Shown piece by piece: positions 6,762-12,083 of a DNA stretch of 12,083 nucleotides. The position numbers and the translations under genes are program-made. A model generated the notes under the pieces. It made no database searches and was not told the origin of the DNA. It saw only the letters and a program-made list of their open reading frames with translations. Origin of the DNA: Symbiodinium natans (lineage: Eukaryota > Sar > Dinophyceae > Suessiales > Symbiodiniaceae); the NCBI GenBank assembly GCA_905221605.1, contig CAJNDS010001644.1:1-12083 (forward strand). The letters run 5' to 3'. How positions within the stretch are numbered: the stretch's first letter is position 1; each line of letters opens with the position of its first letter.

Positions 6762-7252
6762 CATGTGTCTCTCTCTTCTGCTAGAACATGGAACATCTAC
6801 GAGGTTAAGGGTTTAGGATTTAGGGGTTACGGGGCTCTAGGGTTTAGGGTCAAGGGTTCAGGTGGCTTTAGCGTTTTCGGTCAGGCTGTCGGGTCTAGGC
6901 TCTAGGTTCAGGGTGTCGGCTTCAGGGTTTCGGATCCTAAGATCTGCTATTGAACCTCTGGGGTTCAGGTGTTGCATCTATATACAATATTTCTGTGCAT
7001 GTACTTGGGCTTTAAGGTTGAGGCTTTCGGTTTACTGTAAGGTTTAAGGGGCTAGGCTCGGGCCCCCTTCCCCTTTCGTGAGCCTGGTCGGGCGCGGGAG
7101 AACAGAATCAGATTAGGGTTTGGGGTTTAGGGCTTGAGGTTTAGGGTTTAAGGTTCCGGGGGCAGAAATATACATATATGGGAGACTATTGAAAGCCTAG
7201 GGTAGGGTTTATGAGGATCTGCAGTTTAAGGTTCGGGGTTCAGGCAGCTTAG
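6760..7252. other. Non-coding spacer with degenerate TTTAGGG-type repeats
   Basis: Decayed telomere-like repeats (TTTAGGATTTAGGGG, GGTTCGGGGTTCAGG) alternate with short unique stretches around 6940-7010 and 7055-7110. I see no coding exon. Confidence 0.6.
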
Positions 7253-7568
7253 GTTTTCGGGCTCAGGGTTTCGGGTCTCGGGTGTAGGGCTCAGGATTAG
7301 AGACCCTAAGCCCTCAACCCCAAACCATCCACTGCCTGAATGTCAAGACCCTAAGCCCTCGATCAATACTCGAAACCCTCAATCCGAAACCCTCCACCGA
7401 CTGCCTCAATGTCAGGGTTTCGGGCTCAGGGTTTCGGGTCTCGGGTATAGGGCTCAGGATTAGAGACCCTAAGCCCTCAACCCCAAACCATCAACTGCCT
7501 GAATCTCAAGACCCTAAGCCCTCGATCAATACTCCAAACCCTCAATCCGAACCCTCCACCAACTGAAC
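7253..7568 (+). repeat. Tandem duplication of about 163 bp
   Basis: GCTCAGGGTTTCGGGTCTCG at 7261 recurs at 7424. Both copies continue through GGGCTCAGGATTAGAGACCC, the AAGCCCTCAACCCCAAACCAT stretch (given in part: AAGCCCTCAACCCC) and TCGATCAATACTC. Each copy contains an inverted repeat GGGTCTC...GAGACCC (7273-7279 with 7300-7306 in copy 1). The second copy ends near a weak hairpin motif at 7568-7581 (CCCTT-GGGC-GAGGG). Confidence 0.85.
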
Positions 7569-7976
7569 CCTTGGGCGAGGGAGTGCATGGTTTGGGGCTG
7601 AACCTCGGGGCAAGGGTTTAGGGTGTAGAGGAGGGTCCAGTTTCGGGTTTTGCTTGAGTTTTTTTGGGGGGTTGAAGCTTTAGGGAGTTCAGGGTTCAGT
7701 GGTGGGGTCCCGCCGCACACACACACGCACCCAGACAGACAGACAGACAGACAGAGATACAGAGAGAGCGGGCCTTTTGCAAGGCCGAGGTGGGATATCA
7801 AAAATCATAACCCCCTAAATCCTAAACCCTAAACCCTAAACCCTAAGCCCTAAACCCTCAACCCTCAGCCCTCAGCCCTAAACCCACCCTAAATCCTAAA
7901 CCCTAAGCCCTTGGCCCTAAGGCTTAAACCCTAAACCCGAAACCTATTCCCTCAGCCTCGAATTTTGATTACAATC
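7569..7976. repeat. CA/GACA microsatellites, a hairpin, then CCCTAAA repeats
   Basis: CA repeats at about 7715-7730 are followed by GACA repeats (about 7732-7754) and an AG run. Next comes the perfect hairpin GGCCTT-TTGC-AAGGCC at 7771-7786, whose outer arm bases are changed in a compensated way. Degenerate CCCTAAA repeats fill about 7810-7945. No gene is supported. Confidence 0.8.
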
Positions 7977-8065
7977 TATATTTTATATGTATATATATGT
8001 ATATAAGACTATTATACACATTTCAGTTTTGCACACATATATATATATATATATATTATATCACA
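7977..8065. repeat. AT-rich tract with TA repeats
   Basis: TATATG and TATATA runs, with the longest TA run at about 8038-8058. No gene. Confidence 0.8.
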
Positions 8066-8108
8066 TATTTGCAAAAGAAACGATACATACATATGTGTGT
8101 GTGTGTCA

Positions 8109-8275
8109 TGGGTGTAACATGTCCCAACACACCTGCCCATTGCCGTCTGAACAAAACTGCATAAGCCACAGCAAGCATCACGAAACCGTTTGTGGGTGTA
8201 ACATGTCCCAACACACCTGCCCATTCCGTCTGAACAAAACTGCACGAGCCACAGCAAACATCGCGAAACCGTTTT
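8109..8275 (+). repeat. Tandem duplication of 84 bp downstream of the 358-aa gene
   Basis: GGGTGTAACATGTCCCAACA occurs at about 8110 and 8194 and the similarity runs the full unit to CGAAACCGTTT. The second copy lacks one G and has a few substitutions. Frames crossing it give Cys-rich repeated peptides without other support. It lies within 250 bp past the stop codon of the neighbouring gene, so it may be 3' UTR. Confidence 0.85.
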
Positions 8276-8327
8276 GCCACGAAGCTGCACAATCTGAAAG
8301 TGCTGCAGGGTAGAGAGACTTTGCAAG

Positions 8328-8341
8328 CCCTTTTGCAAGGG
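8328..8341 (-). repeat. Hairpin motif just after a stop codon
   Basis: CCCTT-TTGC-AAGGG, a perfect 5-bp stem with minus-strand loop GCAA. It begins about 20 bases past the stop of the 358-aa gene and may act in its 3' UTR. Confidence 0.7.
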
Positions 8342-8361
8342 GTCTCGAGATCTACAGGCCA

Positions 8362-9438
8362 TCACCCATACTCCTTCAAAAGAGATGCCTTGAGCTGCAG
8401 AGCCTCGGCCTTGGTGAGGTGCTCCGTTTTCAAGGCAGACAGCAGTCGCTTCGCGATCTGCTTGAAGTGACAGCTCCGGGCCTGCGAGATCTCCACCACC
8501 AGATGGGCCTTGTCGTCACCTTCCTTCTTCCCAGTGATGTACACCCGACGAGGCGAGGCAGCATTCACCTGGTACAGCTTCGCCCAAGGCTTTCGGACCT
8601 TTTTCGAGGTCCCGGCCAGGGAAGCTACAGGTCGCTTCATCGCTTTGCCCTTTGGCAAGGGCTGCCTGCTGTAGCCAAGCTTCTCGCGAACCATCTCTCC
8701 AGGCATCGTGCTGGGGGGCTCGATGGAGTCGCCTCCACCAGAGTCTGCCTTTTGCAAGGCTCGAGCCCTGTGCCCAGGTCGCAAAAGGCTCCTGGGAGCC
8801 AGGTCCCGGGATCCAGAAGGCTTCTCTGGACTGGCCAGCATCTTCGGAAAGCCATCGTCGTCTTCGGAAACAGCCCTGGTAAGCTTCCTCGATGTCACCT
8901 TCACAGAGCATGTGCTTCGGGCACCCTTTGCCGAGGACGCTGCCTTTTTCGAGGCTGCACTTGTCGTCTGGGCCTTTTCCAAGGGCTCGTCATCGAAGGT
9001 CACCATCTGCAGGACATCCATCAGTCTGGCATACTCCACCCCACTAAGCTTGCAGATGGCATTGCCGGCCTTTGGGTCCCGGGCGAGCTTTCGCACATGG
9101 TTAAGCAGCACCACCACCCTCTCCGCTCGCAGCTGCACCCAAGTCGAGCCATTGAAACGAGTCTTGTTGAGGTCCGGCTTGGTGGTGAGGAGCTGCACAA
9201 GGCCCTGTCGCAAGGGCAAGGGGTGCACTTCTGCCTTTGAGCAAAGGCCTAGCAACCCTTCTACAAGGGGCAAGCAGTGCATGAGGGCTTTCCAGCCCAC
9301 CCCAGAGTTCCGGGACAATGTCTCGTAGCCCCTGAAGTCACGGACGATGTCTGTGTGCTGTTCCAAGCACTTGAAAACAGCACCACTCTCCAGCATGGTC
9401 TTGCTTCTGTGTCTTGCACCACCTCTGGCCTTTGCCAT
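8362..9438 (-). CDS. Intronless 358-aa basic hypothetical protein
   Basis: A continuous minus-strand frame runs from the ATG at 9438-9436 to TGA at 8364-8362. An in-frame stop lies farther upstream (near 9510) and no earlier ATG occurs, so this start is preferred over the TTG at 9459. Residues about 15-150 look folded (GWKALMHCLPLVEGLLG, LSGVEYARLMDVLQMVTF). Residues about 150-280 are a basic, Ser/Ala-rich linker with an acidic patch SEDDDG. The last 77 residues form a compact-looking unit: RRVYITGKK, then HLVVEISQARS, then the amphipathic helix-like IAKRLLSALKTEHLTKAEAL, ending in KEYG. I recall similar C-terminal units in dinoflagellate hypothetical proteins, but no enzyme motif is visible and I assign no function. 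Several hairpin motifs are translated in frame (PLPKG, RALQKA, PLEKA). Confidence 0.85.
   Translation of the reverse strand: MAKARGGARHRSKTMLESGAVFKCLEQHTDIVRDFRGYETLSRNSGVGWKALMHCLPLVEGLLGLCSKAEVHPLPLRQGLVQLLTTKPDLNKTRFNGSTWVQLRAERVVVLLNHVRKLARDPKAGNAICKLSGVEYARLMDVLQMVTFDDEPLEKAQTTSAASKKAASSAKGARSTCSVKVTSRKLTRAVSEDDDGFPKMLASPEKPSGSRDLAPRSLLRPGHRARALQKADSGGGDSIEPPSTMPGEMVREKLGYSRQPLPKGKAMKRPVASLAGTSKKVRKPWAKLYQVNAASPRRVYITGKKEGDDKAHLVVEISQARSCHFKQIAKRLLSALKTEHLTKAEALQLKASLLKEYG
8595..9269 (-). repeat. Eight hairpin motifs inside the 358-aa gene
   Basis: Positions: 8595-8612 (GGACCTT-TTTC-GAGGTCC, 7-bp stem with one G-T pair), 8647-8662 (GCCCTT-TGGC-AAGGGC), 8747-8760 (GCCTT-TTGC-AAGGC), 8925-8936 (CCTT-TGCC-GAGG), 8942-8955 (GCCTT-TTTC-GAGGC), 8973-8984 (CCTT-TTCC-AAGG), 9202-9217 (imperfect) and 9256-9269 (CCCTT-CTAC-AAGGG). 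Several have arms that differ from CCCTT but still pair. Confidence 0.75.
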
Positions 9439-9442
9439 GCAA

Positions 9443-9476
9443 TGCCTTTCACAAGGCAAATCCCTTTCGCAAGGGA
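9443..9476 (-). repeat. Two hairpins directly upstream of a start codon
   Basis: TGCCTT-TCAC-AAGGCA (9443-9458) and TCCCTT-TCGC-AAGGGA (9461-9476) both have perfect 6-bp stems, with minus-strand loops GTGA and GCGA. The first ends four bases from the ATG of the 358-aa gene. They are two bases apart and could stack in the leader. Confidence 0.8.
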
Positions 9477-9678
9477 AGTTGCAGCGATCTAACAGTCGGG
9501 TTCGAGGTCAGGTTTGAGCAAAATACTACCTTGCGAGGACGGCAGGCCAAGCGATCATGCCATGACCCCCATGCTTGTAGAAACAGACATGCCATGCCAC
9601 ATGCATGCTTGCAAAAGATGACATGAGCCCTTGCAGCCATGACAGAACCCTTGTTTCCACACAAAAAACACCCAACAA
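9477..9678. other. 5' flank of the 358-aa gene
   Basis: Unique sequence rich in CATGC words (GATCATGCCATGACC, ACATGCCATGCCACATGCAT). It probably holds the leader acceptor and promoter of the minus-strand gene, but no defined site is visible. Confidence 0.35.
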
Positions 9679-9852
9679 AAATCAATATGAAAACCAAGCT
9701 AAACGACCCAAAAAATCAAGATATGACCAGAAGCAAAAATCAATATGTCCAACACAATGAAATCAATATGGCTCATATTGATTTAATCAACACAAGACAC
9801 AAAAATCAATATCAATACAAAAACCCTCCCATATATTGATTGTAATCAATAT
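9679..9852. repeat. AT-rich cluster of AATCAATAT repeats with perfect palindromes
   Basis: ATCAATAT or its complement occurs at 9681-9688, 9739-9746, 9763-9769, 9774-9781, 9805-9812, 9833-9840 and 9845-9852. Two pairs form perfect inverted repeats: AAATCAATATG-GCT-CATATTGATTT (9760-9784, 11-bp arms) and ATATTGATT-GT-AATCAATAT (9833-9852, 9-bp arms). A smaller one is TTGATT-T-AATCAA (9778-9790). The cluster abuts the satellite that starts at about 9868. Confidence 0.8.
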
Positions 9853-9867
9853 TCGAGGCTCAGGGTT

Positions 9868-12083
9868 GCTGTCTGGCGTGTTTTAAGGGCTCCAGTGCAT
9901 GCCCCACTCCTGCCCACCCCTCCCGCTGCCTTGCTGTTAGAATGAAGTGTTTTTAAGGGCTCCAGTGCATGCCCAAGCCCTCCCTTCGCTGCCCCCGCCC
10001 CCCCCGCCCCCCCCGCTCCCCCGCTCCCCCCGCCCTTCCCACCCCCGCCGACCCCCTCCGCTGCCTTGCTGTCACACTGGCGTGTTTTAAGGGCTCCAGT
10101 GCATGCCCCACTCCTGCCCACCCCTTCCGCTGCCTTGCTGTGCTTTGCTGTTAGAATGGAGTGTTTTCAAGGGCTCCAGTGCATGCCCGAGCCCTCCCTT
10201 CGCTGCCCCCCCCCGCCCCCCCCGCCCCCCCCGCTCCCCCCGCTCCCCCCGCCCTTCTCACCCCCGCCGACCCCCTCCGCTGCCTGCTGTCAGACTGGCG
10301 TGTTTTAAGGGCTCCAGTGCATGCCCCACTCCTGCCCACCCCTCCCGCTGCCTTGCTGTTAGAATGGAGTGTTTTCAGACTGGCGTGTTTAATGGCTCCA
10401 GCGCATGCCCCACTCCTGCCCACCCCTCCCGCTGCCTTGCTGTTAGAATGGAGTGTTTTTAAGGGCTTAAGTGCATGCCCGAGCCCTCCCTTCGCTGCCC
10501 CCGGCCCCCCCGCCCCCCCCGCTCCCCCCGCTCCCCCCGCCCTTCCCACCCCCGCCGAGCTGCCTTGCTGTCAGACTGGCGTGTTTTAAGGGCTCCAGTG
10601 CATGCCCCACTCCTGCCCACCCCTCCCGCTGCCTTGGGCTCCAGTGCATGCCCGAGCCCTCCCTTCGCTGCCCCCGCCCCCCCCGCCCCCCCCGCTCCCC
10701 CCGCTCCCCCCGCCCTTCCCACCCCTGCTGTTAGAAAGGAGTGTTTTCAAGGGCTCCAGTGCATGCCCGGTTCGCTGCCCCCGCCCCCCCCGCCCCCCCC
10801 GCTGCCCCCGCTCCCCCCGCCCTTCCCACCCCCGCCGACCTTGCTGTCAAACTGGCGTGTTTTAAGGGCTCCAGTGCATGCCGCTGCCTTGCTGTTAGAA
10901 TGGAGTGTTTTAAGGGCTCCAGTGCATGCCCGAGCCCTCCCTTCGCTGCCCCCGAGTGTTTTCAAGGGCTCCTGTGCATGCCCGAACCCTCCCTTTGCTG
11001 CCCCCGCCCCCCCCGCCCCCCCCGCTGCCCCCGCTCCCCCCGCCCTTCCCACCCCCGCCGACCCCCTCCACTGCCTTGCTGTCAAACTGGCGTGTTTTTG
11101 GGCTCCAGTGCATGCCCCACTCCTGCCCACCCCTCCCGCTGCCTTGCTGTTAGAATGGAGTGTTTTAAGGGCTCCAGTGCATGCCCGAGCCCTCCCTTCG
11201 CTGCCCCCGCCCCCCCCGCCCCCCCCGCTCCCCCCGCTCCCCCCCCGACCCCCTCCGCTGCCTTGCTGTCAGACTGGCGTGTTTTAAGGGGTTTAGTGCA
11301 TGCCCCACTCCTGCCCCCCCCTCCCGCTGCCTTGCTGTTAGAATGGAGTGTTTTTAAGGGCTCCAGTGCATGCCCGAGCCCTCCCTTCGCTGCCCCCGCC
11401 CCCCCCGCCCCCCCCGCCCCCCCCGCTCCCCCCGCTCCCCCCGCCCTTCCCACCCCCGCCGAGCCCTCCCTTCGCTGCCCCCTCCGCTGCCTTGCTGTCT
11501 GGCGTGTTTTAAGGGCTCCGGTGCACGCCCCACTCCTGCCCACCCCTCCCGCTGCCTTGCTGTTAGAATGAAGTGTTTTTAAGGGCTCCAGTGCATGCCC
11601 AAGCCCTCCCTTCGCTGCCCCCGCCCCCCCCGCCCCCCCCGCTCCCCCGCTCCCCCCGCCCTGCCCACACCCGCCGACCCCCTCCGCTGCCTTGCTGTCA
11701 CACTGGCGTGTTTTAAGGGCTCCAGTGCATGCCCACTCCTGCCCACCCCTTCCGCTGCCTTGCTGTGCTTTGCTGTTAGAATGGAGTGTTTTTAAGGGCT
11801 CCAGTGCATGCCCGAGCCCTCCCTTCGCTGCCCCCGCCCCCCCCCGCCCCCCCGCCCCCCCCGCTCCCCCCGCTCCCCCCGCCCTTCTCACCCCCGCCGA
11901 CCCCCTCCGCTGCCTGCTGTCAGACTGGCGTGTTTTAAGGGCTCCAGTGCATGCCCCACTCCTGCCCACCCCTCCCGCTGCCTTGCTGTTAGAATGGAGT
12001 GTTTTCAGACTGGCGTGTTTTAATGGCTCCAGCGCATGCCCCACTCCTGCCCACCCCTCCCGCTGCCTTGCTGTTAGAATGGA
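9868..12083. repeat. C-rich complex satellite with higher-order repeats, continues past the edge
   Basis: Two related units alternate. Unit A is GTGTTTTAAGGGCTCCAGTG, then CATGCCCCACTCCTGCCC, then TGCCTTGCTGTTAGAATGGA. Unit B shares the first part, then has CCCGAGCCCTCCCTTCGCTG, a long run of CCCCCGC/CCGCTCC words and CCGACCCCCTCCGCTGCCTT. Each type occurs about eleven times, several truncated or fused. The block from 9868 is repeated from 11494 with the same private variants (AGAATGAAG, CCCAAGCCC, TGCTGTGCTTTGCTG), an offset of about 1626-1631 bp. The Pro/Ala- and Gly-rich frames crossing it are by-products of repetition and shift between units, so I call no gene. Confidence 0.9.

Noticed and set aside
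8109-8275. CRISPR-like direct repeats
   Set aside because: Just two long adjacent copies without spacers; the genome looks eukaryotic.
8012-8365. Cys-rich 117-codon minus-strand frame after the 358-aa gene
   Set aside because: It is made of the 84-bp duplication and TA/GT repeats, with no splice signal linking it to the neighbouring gene.
8419-9328. Plus-strand open frames of 273 and 206 codons
   Set aside because: They are antisense to the intact 358-aa minus-strand gene, which has the better start, coherent composition and hairpin footprints.
9846-12044. Pro/Ala-rich and Gly-rich frames up to 320 codons
   Set aside because: They arise from C-rich satellite units, shift frame between units and occur on both strands.

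Overview
The window looks like nuclear DNA of a dinoflagellate, most probably a Symbiodiniaceae-type alga. The reasons are: GC-rich genes all on the minus strand; introns whose best donors are GT, GC and GA but whose acceptors are all AG followed by G; long stretches of degenerate TTTAGGG/CCCTAAA repeats between genes and inside introns; and protein styles (Trp-rich, Lys/Ala/Pro-rich, an HAD-like domain with a DWHN motif) that I associate with that group. The assignment is inference; no marker gene is present.

Layout. Positions 1-869 hold the 5' part of an intronless minus-strand gene for a Lys-rich protein that runs off the left edge. Positions 1017-4545 are mostly telomere-like repeat arrays with internal tandem duplications, microsatellites and a 186-bp foldback element. 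Positions 4713-6645 can be read as one five-exon minus-strand gene (about 400 aa). It joins a Trp-rich N-terminus and a low-complexity linker to a HAD-like hydrolase domain, and its four introns are built largely of telomere-like repeats. Positions 6717-8340 are again repeats: a TA run, a 163-bp tandem duplication, CA/GACA runs and an 84-bp tandem duplication. Positions 8362-9438 are an intact intronless minus-strand gene (358 aa, function unknown). Positions 9679-9852 are an AT-rich cluster of AATCAATAT palindromes. Positions 9868 to the right edge are a C-rich complex satellite with a higher-order period of about 1.63 kb.

The most striking signal is a short hairpin motif, core CCCTT-N4-AAGGG (commonest form CCCTTTTGCAAGGG), that I find about 39 times between 82 and 9476. 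It lies in coding exons, beside start and stop codons, and beside microsatellites. Its arms change in a compensated way, so pairing is kept while sequence varies. Read on the minus strand, which is the gene sense, nearly all four-base loops are G-N-N-A and most fit the GNRA tetraloop rule. Inside genes the motif is translated without stops, often as P/A-L-x-K-G. It behaves like a dispersed RNA-hairpin element tolerated inside proteins. I do not recognise it as a named family.
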